Shown piece by piece: positions 46,640 to 58,373 of a DNA stretch of 64,000 bases; position 1 is the stretch's first letter, and every line of letters begins with the position of its first letter. Source of the DNA: Excoecaria cochinchinensis (taxonomy: Eukaryota; Streptophyta; Magnoliopsida; Malpighiales; Euphorbiaceae); assembly GCA_947683425.1 (NCBI GenBank), contig CANTUQ010000037.1:5782501-5846500 (forward strand), in the 5' to 3' direction. The notes under the pieces were generated by a model. That model had not been told where the DNA came from and did no database searches. It saw only the letters and a program-made list of their open reading frames with translations. A program made the translations under genes and the position numbers.

Positions 46640-48215
46640 TAAGGCGACATAAATAAATTTAATGCTAGAACAATGAACAATCTAAGACACACATAAAAAT
46701 ATCAACTAAACAAGAGCTCGATATGGGGTAACTAAACAAACCATGAGAAAATGATTCAATTGAGGAAAAGAAACTAATGAGAACCAAAGCATGCCCAGAA
46801 ATTACTAAAACGACATAATTTGAGACATATAAATCAATATTTACAAGTAGCAGAGGCCCACAATTCCTTCACATACAATAATAAATATGCTAGTATGTGT
46901 TACCTTATCTGATCACGACAGGAAGCGGGGTCGCCGGAGCGGCTGTCGTATCTGCTCCACCGATTTTGATACCAGTAAAAAAGTGAGTAGAAATGAGAGG
47001 AGAAAACGTAGGAGGAAAGCGAGAAAAAGGAATGAAATAAAATAAAATGTTAAAATGGTTTTTTTTATTTAGGATTTAGATAAAAGTGATATTTTTGAAA
47101 AAAAAAATTGTAAAACTGAAACTAACAATTTTAACGGTTTTATTTTTGAAATATTTTGAAAAATGTTTTTTTTTTATTATTTATTTTTATATATTTATGT
47201 AAAGAACCTTTTTTTTTAAAAAAACAAAAAAGAAATTGGGCCTCTGTTTTTCGGTCCATTGCCCATGCTCTAAGAGGACCTTTAATTGCCCATGCTCTGT
47301 TGTCACTTTCAAGATAGTTTAAGTTATGAGGGTGTGGAAAAAAAAAAAGTTAGTCAACTGCAAATAGTCAGCAAAACCAACTGAATTTTTTAGGGTGTAT
47401 CTGGGATGGTTGCAGTTTTTAAATTTTTGCTTCTTCAATAAAAGAAACCTAAACGTGTTGGGATTTTAGATTTATTATTTAATAAATAAAACGTTTTTGA
47501 AGAAACTGCCTTTTGTGGTTTCAATAATTTTGATTCCATATTTGCTTACGGATCATATGGATGACAGATGAGGATGAACAAGTGTAAATTTCATTAACAA
47601 TTTCATCAGTTAAATACAAAAACAGATTACAACAATTTCAAACTAATTCCTAAATTTTAGGATTTATGAATTTAAATAATTTTGAACAAATCAATAACTG
47701 AAAGTACAAGTGATATTTCTTCATTAATTGATTGGGTTAAAAATTGACAGATTTAGTCATTCTCTTTAATTATACAAATTACTTTTATATATAAGATAAC
47801 CGGTTAACCTTTATATATGTTATTTTTTATTATATAAATTAGTGATTAACTGCCTATATCTTACTTTATAACTTTTAATGACATTAACTTATATTTTATA
47901 GTTTATATTTTAATATTTAATTTCGTCCAAATTTTTTTTATCTATAATTAAGCATGTTAATTTTTAACAAATATCGAATTCAATTTATAATGTTAGCTAT
48001 TGATTTGTTGAAAAAAATTAACCATAAATAATAGAGAATTGTGAAAGTGAGTTATGATTTTTGACTAATATTATTTTGTTTTGTAATTTTTGTTTTGAAT
48101 TATTTTGAATATTTAAAATAAAGTTTAATTTTGTCTAATTTTTATTTATAATTATATGTTAAATTTTTAGTAGTTAACGGAAAAATATTATTTTGATTCT
48201 ATTCGTCTGTTGCAG
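46640..48215. other. gene-poor AT-rich region
   Basis: Mostly non-coding. A less AT-rich piece near 46910-46985 ('aggaagcggggtcgccggagc') may be an old exon or leader on the minus strand, because 'gataag|gtaaca' at about 46907 looks like a splice donor, but its frame is short and unrecognised. Confidence 0.4.
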
Positions 48216-48370
48216 CAAAACTTGATGCATGCGTCAATACAAATCATGTTGGCCTGTTTAAGCACCTGTTAAGCGAAGGGTCTGTTTTTGCAATAAAAAA
48301 TTTCTAAGTTGTTACAACCTAAGCAAAGTTTCAACTTGTGCTTAATGAACAGAGGATTATTTTTTGGCAA
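48216..48370 (+). pseudogene. RPA70/DUF223-like OB-fold exon relic
   Basis: After an acceptor-like 'ctgttgcag', the frame reads KLDACVNTNHVGLFKHLLSE, then GSVFAIKNF, a stop, VVTT, a stop, and FQLVLNEQRIIF. The pattern of a short strand, a helix with a Phe-Lys-x-Leu-Leu core, then EGSVxxIxNFxV and a final I-x-F resembles the first OB fold of plant replication protein A and the related DUF223 proteins often carried by Helitrons. Two in-frame stops make it non-functional. The assignment is by pattern only. Confidence 0.4.
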
Positions 48371-48491
48371 TTACTATGGTTAATTAATTTAATAACCCAT
48401 GTTTATTAAAGAATGTTCTTCTAATAGATTATTTGACGGTGATAGAACTTATTTGGACTAGGCAAAATGAATTTCATAATTTATTAGACAT

Positions 48492-48794
48492 ATGCATAAT
48501 GCATCCGAAGATGATCAATTAAATGTTGTGCTAGTCATATGTTATGGCAAGGGGGGACAGCTCAAAGAAACAAAGAAACCTTTGAATGAAATTAAAAATC
48601 ATTTTCAGAATTTATTAGTATTGTGTGCAACCGATTTCTATGTTGATGAATTTTGTTATACAGCTCTCCTCCTGCTAAGATCACACTTTGTGGGAAGAGT
48701 TGGGTGCGACAAGAAGGATAATACAACATCAACTTCATTTTTGGTGACAGATTATTATTCCATCATTAAAAGTGCTGAAATTTTTGGCACCTGA
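48492..48794 (+). CDS. small ORF, unrecognised
   Basis: A 100-codon ORF starting MHNASEDDQLNVVLVICYGK and ending YYSIIKSAEIFGT. Its composition is closer to protein than the AT-rich noise around it, with five Cys and no low-complexity runs. It lies just after the RPA-like relic and in the same direction, so it may be a later part of the same decayed gene. No known motif is visible, and it could be chance. Confidence 0.25.
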   Translation: MHNASEDDQLNVVLVICYGKGGQLKETKKPLNEIKNHFQNLLVLCATDFYVDEFCYTALLLLRSHFVGRVGCDKKDNTTSTSFLVTDYYSIIKSAEIFGT

Positions 48795-48799
48795 TTTTA

Positions 48800-49150
48800 G
48801 CGACCGGTTATGTTGTGGCCAATATTATTCATTATATTTAGAAGTATAGGGACGGGATCCACTCTTCCAATTATGCTTTGACACACACACACACATATAT
48901 ATAGTAGGTCTCATACAATATTGCTAACTCAGTATTCTGTTAGTTTTGAATGGAAAATTAACAGAAGAACTGAAATGAATATAAAAGACTGGAAAATATT
49001 TCCTCAGTTTTATAGGTTAAGGACTTAATTGAAATTTAGGTAATAAGTGAAAAGATATTTGGAATTATTCTTATATTTAATCATCACAGTTATTAAATTT
49101 ATTTTGTTATAAATAAACTAAATGTGATGTCTATAATTCTATAAATTAAA
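48800..49150. other. gene-free spacer
   Basis: AT-rich, with an (ac)n(at)n microsatellite near 48880-48905. It ends at 'actct' (49151-49155), duplicated by the Copia element that follows. Confidence 0.6.
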
Positions 49151-49155
49151 ACTCT

Positions 49156-49548
49156 TGTTATTAAATACGAGAACTATATAAAATATTATAAGAACGGATT
49201 ATAAGAATAAAGACAATAGAATGAGTTTTAGAGAGCAATGGGGAGAAAGTAAGTATTCTCTTATTATCTAATCTTATCTTTACATTTGCCCTATTTATAG
49301 AGAGTTTTATACTCTTAATTAGGAGAGCTATTAATTAAGGTAATTAATAAAAAATGAAAGTTACAAAATTAATGGGAATTAAATGGACAGTTACAACTAT
49401 TAATTAAAGAATTAATATGTAACGTTACTTATTTAATTTATTTAATTAGGAGAAAAATCCTTAATTAAAAGACCTGATATGGAACCTTTTTTATACCTGT
49501 ATAATTTCCATGATTTATGGACATTGATAAACTTATTTTTTTACAATA
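49156..49548 (-). repeat. 3' LTR of the minus-strand Copia element
   Basis: 393 bp. In plus orientation it begins 'tgttattaaatac' and ends 'ttacaata', immediately followed by the complement of the polypurine tract ('ctccccctt'). Confidence 0.9.
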
Positions 49549-49764
49549 CTCCCCCTTGAATGTCCATAAAAATTAAAAAATTGTGCCTTGTTAAAACCTT
49601 ACTAGGAAAAACCCAATGGGATAAAAATCTAGTGAAGGAAAAAAGTACACAATATTTACAATATACATGGTATGCTGACTCATTAAAAACCTTGCCAAAA
49701 AAATCCAATGGGATAAAACTTTGGCTAAGGGAAAAAGGGTACAGCACAATGTATTTTACTCCCC

Positions 49765-50112
49765 TCATAAAGTTATATTTTTAAGTTTACGCATTCCAAT
49801 ACTGTATTTAAACTTTTCGAATGTTGTAGTGGGTAATGTTTTGGTGAATAAATCTGCCAAATTCTCACTTGAACGAATTTGTTGAATATCTATTTCACCT
49901 TTCTTTTGAAGATCATGAGTGAAGAAAAATTTCGGTAAAATGTGTTTCGTTCTATCGCTTTTGATGAACCCTTCGTTTACTTGAGTTATGCATGCTGCAT
50001 TATCTTCATACAGTATTGTTGGAATATTTTCTCCAAAATGCAAGTAGCACATCTTTTGGATATGATAAATCAATGACTTTAGCCAAACACATTTTCGACT
50101 TACTTCATGCAT
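49765..50112 (-). pseudogene. Copia RNase H fragment (minus element)
   Basis: C-terminal part of Ty1/copia RNase H, with LYEDNAACITQVNEG, RTKHILPKFFFTHDLQ and ENLADLFTKTLPT, blocks that close most Copia polyproteins. Upstream the frame is interrupted between 50113 and 50218. It degrades the RNA strand during reverse transcription; here it is a relic. Confidence 0.88.
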
Positions 50113-50217
50113 TGCAATTATTTCTGCATGATTTGAAAAAATAGCAACTAAAGTTTGCTTTATAGACCACCATGATATGACTGTGCTTTCATAAGTAAAT
50201 AGATAGCCTGTTTGTGA

Positions 50218-51170
50218 TCAAGTTTTATGTGGATCAGATAAATATTCTGCATCTGCATAACCAACTAAATGTGATTTGAATTTATTAGAATAAAATAAAC
50301 TCATATCAATTGTTTCCTGAAGATATCGAAAAACATGTTTAATTCCATTCCAATGTCTTCTTGTCGGAGAAGAACTAAATCTCGCCAATAGATTTGCAGT
50401 AAATGCTATATTTGGTCTTGTATTATTAGCAAGATACATCAATGCACGTATAGTACTTAAATATGGTACTTCAGGACCAAGAAGTTCTTCTTCATTCTCT
50501 CGAGCACGAAATGGGTTTTTATTTACTTCGAATGATCTTACAACCATTGGGGTACTCAATGGATGTGCTTTGTCCATATAAAATTGCTTTAAGATTTTTT
50601 CGTATAAGTTGATTGATGAATAAAAATTCCATCTTTTAAATGCTCGATCTGCAGGCCTAGACAATATTTTGTCTTTCCAAGATCTTTCGTTTCGAAATTT
50701 TTCTTTAAATAATTTGCTGCTTTTTTAAGCTCTTTAGGAGTTCCAATGATATTTAAGTCATCAACATATACAGCGATTATGACGAATGTTGATCCTGATA
50801 TTTTTATAAATACACATGGACAAATTGGATTATTATTATATCCTTCCTTTAACAAATATTCACTAAGACGATTATACCACATTCGTCCAGATTGTTTTAA
50901 TCCATATAATGATTTTTGTAATTTTATTGAACAAATTTCTCGAGAATCTTTATATGCTTCAGGCATTTTAAATCATTCAGGGATTTTCATATGAATTTCA
51001 CTATCAAGTGAGCCATATAAATAGGCTGTAACAACATCCGTTAGACGCATGTCAAGCTTTTTATAAACTGCCAGATTAATTAAATGTCTAAAAGTAATTG
51101 CATCCATTACTGGAGAATATGTTTCCTTATAATCAATGACAGGTCTTTGCGAAAATCCTTGTGCAACCAA
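50218..51170 (-). pseudogene. Copia reverse transcriptase (minus element)
   Basis: Three overlapping open pieces (51170-50973, 50966-50589, 50664-50218) cover the domain. They show DYKETYSPVMDAITFRHLI, the LQKSLYGLKQSGRMWYNRL block, and YVDDLNIIG at the active site, then the connection to RNase H (YLSTIRALMYLANNTRPNI). Frame changes near 50970 and 50620 and an in-frame stop between 50973 and 50966 destroy it. It lies directly upstream of the RNase H piece in element order. Confidence 0.9.
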
Positions 51171-51527
51171 TCGCGCCTTATATCTTACAATTTCATTTTT
51201 CTCATTTCATTTTTTCACAAATACCCATTTATATCTCACCGGCATTATACCTTTAGGTGTTCGGACTACAGGTCCAAATACTTCACATTTTGAAAGTTAA
51301 TTCAATTCTGCTTGAATTGCATCTTTTCATTTTGGCCAATCATTTTTATTTCTACATTCTTCAACAGATGTAGGTTCAAGATCCTCATTTTCTTTTAAAA
51401 TATCACTAGCAACATTATATGCAAAAATATTGTCGACAACTATATCTTTTCTGTTCCATCTTTTTCCTATGTTGACATAACTTATGGAGATCTCTTCATT
51501 ATTATTATTTTCAGGTACCTAGACCTC

Positions 51528-51764
51528 TTATGGGGTTTTATGATTAGTAATTTCTTGAGTCTCTTGACCATCTTGGTTATTTGCTCTTTTCCTTTTTCGA
51601 GGATTTTTATCCTTGGAACTGACTGGTCTACCACGCTTCAGGCGTGGGTTGGTAGTGTTTGTAGTATTAGATTGTCCTACAAGGACATCAATTCGAATAG
51701 GAGCATTTTCAGCTGGTATATGAGATTTAGTAACTCTTCTTAAATCAGTGAATGCATCTGGCAA
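51528..51764 (-). pseudogene. Copia linker between integrase and reverse transcriptase
   Basis: A 78-codon piece rich in Lys, Arg, Pro and Thr (GRPVSSKDKNPRKRKRANNQ), typical of the variable linker after the integrase core. The basic cluster resembles nuclear localisation signals found in retrotransposon integrases; that role is inference. Confidence 0.6.
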
Positions 51765-51895
51765 TTGATTTATAATATTTTGTAAATGTATTATCTTTTG
51801 AACTTCCAGTTCACAATGTTTTGTTTGAGGATCTAAATAAGATAGTGATAATGTATTCCAAGTAACTTCTTTATCCAGCTGTTTATTCTCTCCCC

Positions 51896-52990
51896 CTAAT
51901 GTTGGAAAAATTGTTTCGTCAAAATGGCAATCGGCAAATCTTGCCGAAAATAAATCTCCAGTAATAGTTCAAGATATTTAATTATTGAAGGAGATTCATA
52001 TATTCCTAACCTCCTTTGAGGACCCATTTTTGTGCATTGTGGTGGAGTAATTGGCACATATACTGCACAACCAAAAATTCTAAGATGAGCAATATTAGGT
52101 TCTTGACCAAAAGCTAATTGTAAAGGGGATAATTTATGATAACTTGTTGGCCTAATGCGTACAAGTGCTGCTGCGTGTAAAACAACATACCCCCAAGCAG
52201 AAATGGAGAGTTTTGTTCTCATAAGTAATGGTCTAGCTATTAACTGGAGGCGTTTAATAAATGATTCTGCTAGACCATTTTGCGTATGAACATGTACAAC
52301 AGGCCTTTCAATTGTTATTCCAATTGACATGCAATAATTATTAAAAGCCTGAGACATAAATTCACCAGCATTATAAAGATGAATTGACTTGATTGTGTAA
52401 TCTGGAAATTGTGCTCTCAATCGAATTATTTGAGCAAACAATCTTGCAAATGCCAAGTTGTGAGTTGATAATAAATACACATGTGACCATCTTGTAGATA
52501 CATCAATTAATACCATAAAATACTTAAATAGTCCACATGGTGGATGAATGGGCCCACAAATATCACCCTGAATGCGTTCTAAGAATGCAGGGGATTCAGT
52601 TCCAATTTTAGCTGGTGATGGTCTAATAATCAATTTTTCTTGAGAACAAGCAGCACATGAGAAATCTTTGAATTGAAGAATCTTCTGGTTTTTCAATGGA
52701 TGTCCACGTGAATTTTCAATAATTTTACGCATCATTATTGAACCAGGATGGCCTAACAGGTCATGCCAAATTATGAATATTTTTGGATCAGTAAACTTTT
52801 GGTTTACTGTAGCATATGTCTCAATTGTACTAATTTTTGTATAATACAAGCCAGAAGAGAATGTTGGCAATCTTTCTAAAATACGTTTGTTACCTGATGC
52901 ATTATTTGTAATATACAAATATTCAATATCATTCTCATTTTCAGTCTCAACATGATATCCATTGGAACAAATATCTTTAAAACTTAACAA
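51896..52990 (-). pseudogene. Copia integrase (minus element), catalytic Asp lost
   Basis: A 364-codon open stretch starting in the protease-integrase linker (MLSFKDICSNGYHV). It contains the zinc region (WHDLLGHPGSIMMRKIIENS, CAACSQEK), the first catalytic Asp (IQGDICGPIH) and Glu (QNGLAESFIKR). The second catalytic Asp, normally in LDNAGEF, is Tyr (SIHLYNAGEF). Even with its frame open, the enzyme should be dead. Later blocks (SPLQLAFGQEPNIAHLRIFGC) are well kept. A short frame-shifted piece follows at 51990-51896. Confidence 0.9.
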
Positions 52991-53269
52991 ATTTTTTCGA
53001 GATTTGGAAGAAAATAATGCATCATTTATGGTAAGTTTTGTTCCTTCAGGTAATAATATAGTAGTTCTTCCAGAGCCTTCAATTAACTTTTTATTACCTG
53101 ATATAATATTAACTTATAATTAGAATATGCAAAATATTTAAATATATATATAACTACTCAAACAAGGAAAAAAAAACTTAAATAAAACACTTAAACAAAC
53201 ACAACATTGAAATATAAAAATAAGATAATAATTTTAAACTTTTTTATCTTTTATTTTCTTCATTTTTCT

Positions 53270-54305
53270 TCATGACTCTTGAAAAAAATCTAAAGCATCC
53301 AAATGAGTAATATCCGCAAGGTCTCTAAAACCGTCATCATCATTATAAGCCAAATTTGCCTCAACATCATCATTTTGGTCAACTAAATTTGTTTTCACAT
53401 TTTTTCCTTTTCTTTTAATGGAAGCTTGATAAAGTTTAACAAGATGGTCAGCCGTACGACAAGTACGGGACCAATGCCCTTTCATTCCACATCGATAATA
53501 TGAATTTTCTTTAATTTTTGAAGAGCTATTATGGTCAACCTTATTTTTCCCTTTTTCTCTATTATTGTTCCACTTCAGGTGGTGGAAAAAATTATTGTCA
53601 TTATTGCCACTATAATAACGGTAATTATTTCGTCCTCGTCCTTTTCCTCTGCCACAACTACGACCGCGACCACGACCGCAGCCATGGCTATAATTGTGTT
53701 TTGCTACATTCACTTCAGGGAATGAAGTAGATCCTGTAGGACGAGTCTCATGATTTTTCATTAATAGCTCATTATTTTGTTTAGCTACCAGTAAGCATGA
53801 GATTAATTTAGAATACTTTTTGAAACCCTTTTCTCTATATTGCTGCTGCAGGAGCACATTTGAAGCATGAAAGGTTGAAAAAATTCTCTTATAAGTCCTC
53901 ATCAGTAATCTTTTCACCGTATAACTTTAACTGAGAACTAATTTTAAAAATAGCAGAATTATATTCACTTACAGTTTTAAAATCTTGAAATCGCAAGTGC
54001 ATCCATTCATAACGAGATTTAGGTAATATTACCGTTTGTTGGTGATCATATCACTTTTTTAAATTATTCCACAATCCAAGCGGATCTTTCACTGTTAGAT
54101 ATTCAGCTTTTAACCCTTCATGTAGATGATGATGAAGAAATATCATCGCCCTTGCTTTGTCTTGGTTGGATGCTTCATTTCCAATTAAAATTGTATTTTC
54201 AAGCTCTTTAGCATCAAGATGAATTTTAGTGTTGAGAACCCATGGTAAATAATTTTTGCCAGTTATGTCAAGAGCCTCAAACTCAAGTTTAGTAATATTT
54301 GACAT
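53270..54305 (-). pseudogene. Copia gag (minus element)
   Basis: Starts at ATG 54305 (MSNITKLEFEALDITGKNYL) and runs open to 54051 (EYLTVKDPLGLWNNLKK). A broken stretch follows, then 53917-53270 (TFHASNVLLQQQYREKGFKK, an Arg-Gly-rich tract near residues 75-95, and a zinc knuckle). The knuckle reads YYRCGMKGHWSRTC, with the first Cys of CX2CX4HX4C replaced by Tyr. Gag forms the particle that packages element RNA. It sits 70 bases inside the 5' LTR, as expected. Confidence 0.9.
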
Positions 54306-54361
54306 AATGTAAATTGGAAAGAAATAAAGAAAAATATTTTATTACGAACCGTATAGCGAAT

Positions 54362-54375
54362 TCGTGCTGATAACG
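54362..54375 (-). other. primer-binding site of the minus Copia
   Basis: On the minus strand 'cgttatcagcacga' directly follows the 5' LTR. The ttatcagcacga form is common in plant Copia elements. It fixes the LTR inner edge at 54376. Confidence 0.65.
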
Positions 54376-55616
54376 TGTTATAAAAAACAAGAACTATATA
54401 GAATATTATAAGAATGGATTATAAGAATGGAGACAATAAAATGAGTTTTAAAGAGAAATGGGGAGAAAGTAAGTATTCTCTTATTATCTAATCTTATCTT
54501 TACATTTGGGGTTAATTTTTGTGGTGGTCACTCAACTTTGTGTCTTGTAACGATGCAGTCACTAAATTTCAATTTGTAACGAAAAAATAATCCATAAATT
54601 ATTTTGTAACGAAAAAATCACAATTATCGAAAATTATTTTCGGGGCGCGTAATCTGCACGGTGAAACCCATTGCCACATTAGAAATTTTGCCACGTCAGA
54701 TCTGATTAGATCCAACGTGGCATTATGATAAAAAAAGAAAAACACGTTTTTATTGCTATCGATTTCTCTCCACCTCCCTCGCCTCCCTCTCTCTCACTAT
54801 TTGTTTAGTGAGGCCAAATACGTTTTATGGTCATCTGGTGTCTTCGTTTTCTTTATAATTGCATCAGCAGGAACCCAGCAATCCTTATCTGTTTAGCGAT
54901 GCCAAATACCACAATTTATTATTATTTTCAACAATGCAAACACATTAATTAGATCAGGATTATAAATAGAACGTTGATCTGCTTACTATTGTATAGAAAT
55001 CCGGTGGCGAATACAATTTTCGGTCACGTGCCAATTGCCTGTGAACATAATTTTCGGTCATTATGATTTTTTCGTTATAAAATAATATATGGATTATTTT
55101 TTCATTACAAATTGAAGTTTAGTGACCACATCGTTACAAGACACAAAGTTGAGTGACCACCACAAAAATTAAACTCTAATCCGACGTCGCAAAATTTCTG
55201 ATGTGGCATTGGATTTTGCTGTCTAGATTTCCGGTCATTGTAATTTTTTTGTTATAAAATAATAGATGAGTTATTTTTTCATTATAAATTGAAGTTTAGT
55301 GACCAAATCATTACAAGCGCAAAATTGAGTGACCACCGAAGTAATTAACCCTTACATTTGCCCTATTTATAGTTTTATACTCTTAATTAGGAGGACTATT
55401 AATTAAGGTAATTAATAAGAATTGGAAGTTACAAAATTAATGGGAATTAAATAGGCAGTTACAACTATTAATTAAATAATTAATATGTAACATCTCTTAT
55501 TTAATTCATTTAATTAAGAAAAAAACTCTTAATTAAAAGACCTGATATGAAACCTTTTCTATACCTGTGTAATTCCCATGATTTATGGACATTCATAAAC
55601 TTATTTATTTACAACA
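54376..55616 (-). repeat. 5' LTR of the minus Copia, split by a MITE
   Basis: About 389 bp of LTR once the 843-bp MITE and its 9-bp duplication are removed. In plus orientation it begins 'tgttataaaaaac' and ends 'ttacaaca', followed by the TSD 'actct'. A 4-base 'agag' present in the other LTR near 49302 is missing here. Confidence 0.9.
54509..55351. mobile_element. Mutator-type MITE, 843 bp
   Basis: Begins 'gggttaattttt' and ends 'aattaaccc', with inverted ends sharing 'ggtggtcactcaa'. It is flanked by a perfect 9-bp duplication 'ttacatttg' (54500-54508 and 55352-55360), and the other LTR has a single uninterrupted copy. It has no coding capacity. The inverted match to the left end occurs twice on the right: an internal copy (about 55068-55178, closer match) and the true terminus (about 55230-55351). 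Confidence 0.88.
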
Positions 55617-55621
55617 ACTCT

Positions 55622-57360
55622 CAATTTGTTACTTATAACTCACACTTTATTGATAGTTTGTAAGCCAATCATTTACTTTACTCAAATAATTTATATTTAT
55701 AAGCCTATGAATATAGACTTCTTCCATACAATACATTTAAATAAATAAATAAAAAGTGGAAAATAAAAATATACTTATCTCCTCTCAATTTCTTTCTAGA
55801 TTTTCTCTAGTTTTTTTTTTAATTTTTATTGTTATAATTTGTTCTTATAATATTTTTTATAATTCTCTTATTTTATAACATATTTGGATTATATGTTTTT
55901 AATTATCACCCCATCATTCGATACATCGAATATCATATGTATTTAATCGTGATAAAAAAAAACTAGTTACAGCAGTGAAGTTAATAATAATATAGTGAAC
56001 CATTCTAACAAGGGAAAGTGAGAAACCATTATCTTGTCAAGCAAAACTTGAATACTTATCCATTCTCTATAGTCTATAAAATTAATGAATTATAAGGCAA
56101 AACTGGACTTGTCAAATGGGTTGGGTTAGACGGGGACGTCATTTTGGGATAGTTCTTTTCAATTTTGGATTTTTCAAATCAAGTCATTTATTTTTTAGAT
56201 GGATTCTAATTAGGTTTTGGGTCATAACTAGAAATGAAAAATCAGATTAAAAATTGAAAACTGACTGTAAATAATTTCATTTTTGCTTTAATATATCCGG
56301 TTTTAAAATCAAAATTCAGTTTTATCAATTTGATTCGGTTTTTAGCGTTCAAAAATCGCTAAAATCGAACCAGTCGAACTATTAATAAAATTATGTCATT
56401 TTAGATTTTTTCATATATTTATTTATATACAATTTTTTAACCCCTATTATTTTCTTTATTTTTATTTCCACTTGTGTGCCACATCTCTCTCTCAATTGTT
56501 AGAGAGAAAAATTTTGTAATGAATTAGAATAGAAAGTTATACAAGATAAATGGGAAAGACATCTCTTTGTAATACCTTTTATCTAGACAGTTGAGACTCG
56601 AATAAGTAGGGTTACACTCTGTGTTACCGAGCACTTAAAGCCCGAATTATAAAATTTTATTTTAATTAGAATGGATGATAAGTATGTACCCTTACACTAT
56701 TTCTTTCAGAAGTTTGTCAATTTTTTTTTTCCATTTTCTTTTATTCACATCTTTTAATTTGGATGACCAATATTTATACAAATACTATTACATTTAAATG
56801 CCAAAATTGAATCTTACACAAAAATCTTTACACACCTAAACTAAGTGCTAAGATTAATTTAGTCTTACTATTACATCAAGGGCTAGACCGAATATATCGA
56901 ATTACTTTTACTCCAGTCCGGTTCGATTTTTTGGTCCATTTTTTAGACATAATTGTAATTCGCGATACGACTCGAATCCTCCTCCAATTTGATAATGACT
57001 TGAAAAATATCCAAAACCAAAAGAACTTAATCGAACCAAAGTGACTCGAATCCATCCGATTGACCCAATTGTCAGGTATAGGTATTCATTTTGAATATTT
57101 GGTAGTAAATATTAAAGAAATTGATAATCTTTTGTAATATAATTCTCATTTTTAAAAGATAAATTAAAATAGATTTTATTTTAATGTTAGATGTTTTTAA
57201 TTATGTTATTAATTTTTCCTATTTATTCTAGTTACATTATTTAAAATGAAACAAAAAAATAATTAAAATTTCAGTTTGAAGCAGAAATTGGAATCGAAAC
57301 TATGCAGAAACTATTTAAAACCTTCTTCATTTTATTTTTGTTTTTGTTTCACCATTCGTG
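55622..57360. other. gene-free region with hAT-like repeat traces
   Basis: No coding sequence is supported. About 56150-56400 and 56880-57080 contain scattered 'ttcggttt', 'aatcgaacc' and 'gacccaat' motifs typical of diverged plant DNA-transposon ends. The remainder is AT-rich spacer. Confidence 0.5.
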
Positions 57361-57379
57361 ATAAAGCTTGAATTGTCTT

Positions 57380-57832
57380 TATCTGAAATAGAGAGGATGA
57401 GCCGAACGGATGAGCAAACCCTACAATGAAGAATGCCCGGTTGGACTAGGCGTAAGTATTCCGAAACTTAAGTTAGTAGCTTTTAGAGAGAAAATGCTTA
57501 GAGACAAAATGCTAGAGATTCAATACCTGGTGCCATCGTTGGCTGGGCTATTTATAAGAGACAGTTGAGGTGCACTTGAGTGTCTGGGACGTGATAACTG
57601 GCAGCTAGAGTAGGTGTGCGGCGAAGTGACAGGGAGCAGTTGATGGGCATGGGCGCTGCCTTATGTCAGACGGCTGATGGGACTGGCGGTCACATCAGCC
57701 GATCGGGCATGTGCGCTGCCTTGGAGCTCACGCCTGCTACCTCTCTGCTATTGGGCCTTGGGCCTTGCCAACAGATTGGGCCGACTGGATGGGCCTTTAT
57801 GTAAATGATATTTGCAGGGTTATTACTTGTTC
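57380..57832 (-). repeat. probable 3' LTR of the Tat element
   Basis: Lies just past the polypurine tract in minus orientation. On the minus strand 'ttataaatagccc' (about 57545-57557) is a good TATA box followed by a likely leader. The outer boundary is a guess because no flanking duplication could be matched. Confidence 0.5.
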
Positions 57833-58107
57833 CCCCTCAAACTGGTTCGATCGGGCATAGATTTGCCTAGAGTGAATCCGTTTGGATAATGCCCGCTTCT
57901 AGTCGTTCCGCTCGGGAGACATACGTTGGTGGGACTTTTGAATTTTGTACGGCCCTTTTTCTGAAGAGACGCGCCTGTTTGTATAGCTGTCTTCATTCAA
58001 TACTGCGCGTGGTCCGAGGGTGACACTTCGTTCTTCGTACAACCATTATGGCTTGAGGGCACGTGGCGTGCTTCCTATGGTGGAACGATTGGCGTGCCCC
58101 AAAAGTT

Positions 58108-58122
58108 TTGTCTATAAATAAG
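58108..58122 (+). promoter_or_regulatory. TATA box of the antisense extra gene
   Basis: 'gtctataaataagg' lies about 255 bases before the ATG at 58374, with a CAA|GTAAGT donor-like site at about 58257, so the leader may contain an intron. It drives transcription opposite to the Gypsy element. Confidence 0.5.
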
Positions 58123-58373
58123 GCAATTTCTGTGCAGTTTTTCCTCACTTTTGCAATCCCTAGCAAAGCTCTGCTAAATTCTTCCCTCGTTTTCATTGAG
58201 TTCGAGCAAACCTCTTTTACCTCTTTCCGAAAATTTTCCAAGTTACCCACTATCAAGTAAGTACCTCATTCGCCTTGCTCTTCAATTTCTTCCTTTGTTT
58301 TTGATTTTTCATCTGCATTCATTCCCTTTAGAAGTTAGGGATTTGTGTTTCTGCCTTCTTCTCTTTATCGAAA

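Larger units (their letters stand above)
49156..55616 (-). mobile_element. second complete Copia element, minus strand, inactivated
   Basis: Full length between a 5-bp duplication 'actct' (49151-49155 and 55617-55621). Read on the minus strand: 5' LTR (right end), primer site, gag, integrase, reverse transcriptase, RNase H, polypurine tract 'caagggggag' (about 49549-49558) and 3' LTR (left end). By eye about 33 substitutions in 389 shared LTR bases plus a 4-bp indel (about 8%). The coding region has many stops and shifts. It belongs to a different Copia family from 26323-34433. A MITE sits inside its 5' LTR. Confidence 0.92.

Noticed and set aside
53518..53730. Cys/Tyr/His-rich plus-strand ORF
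   Set aside because: Antisense shadow of the Arg-Gly-rich gag tail of the minus-strand Copia.
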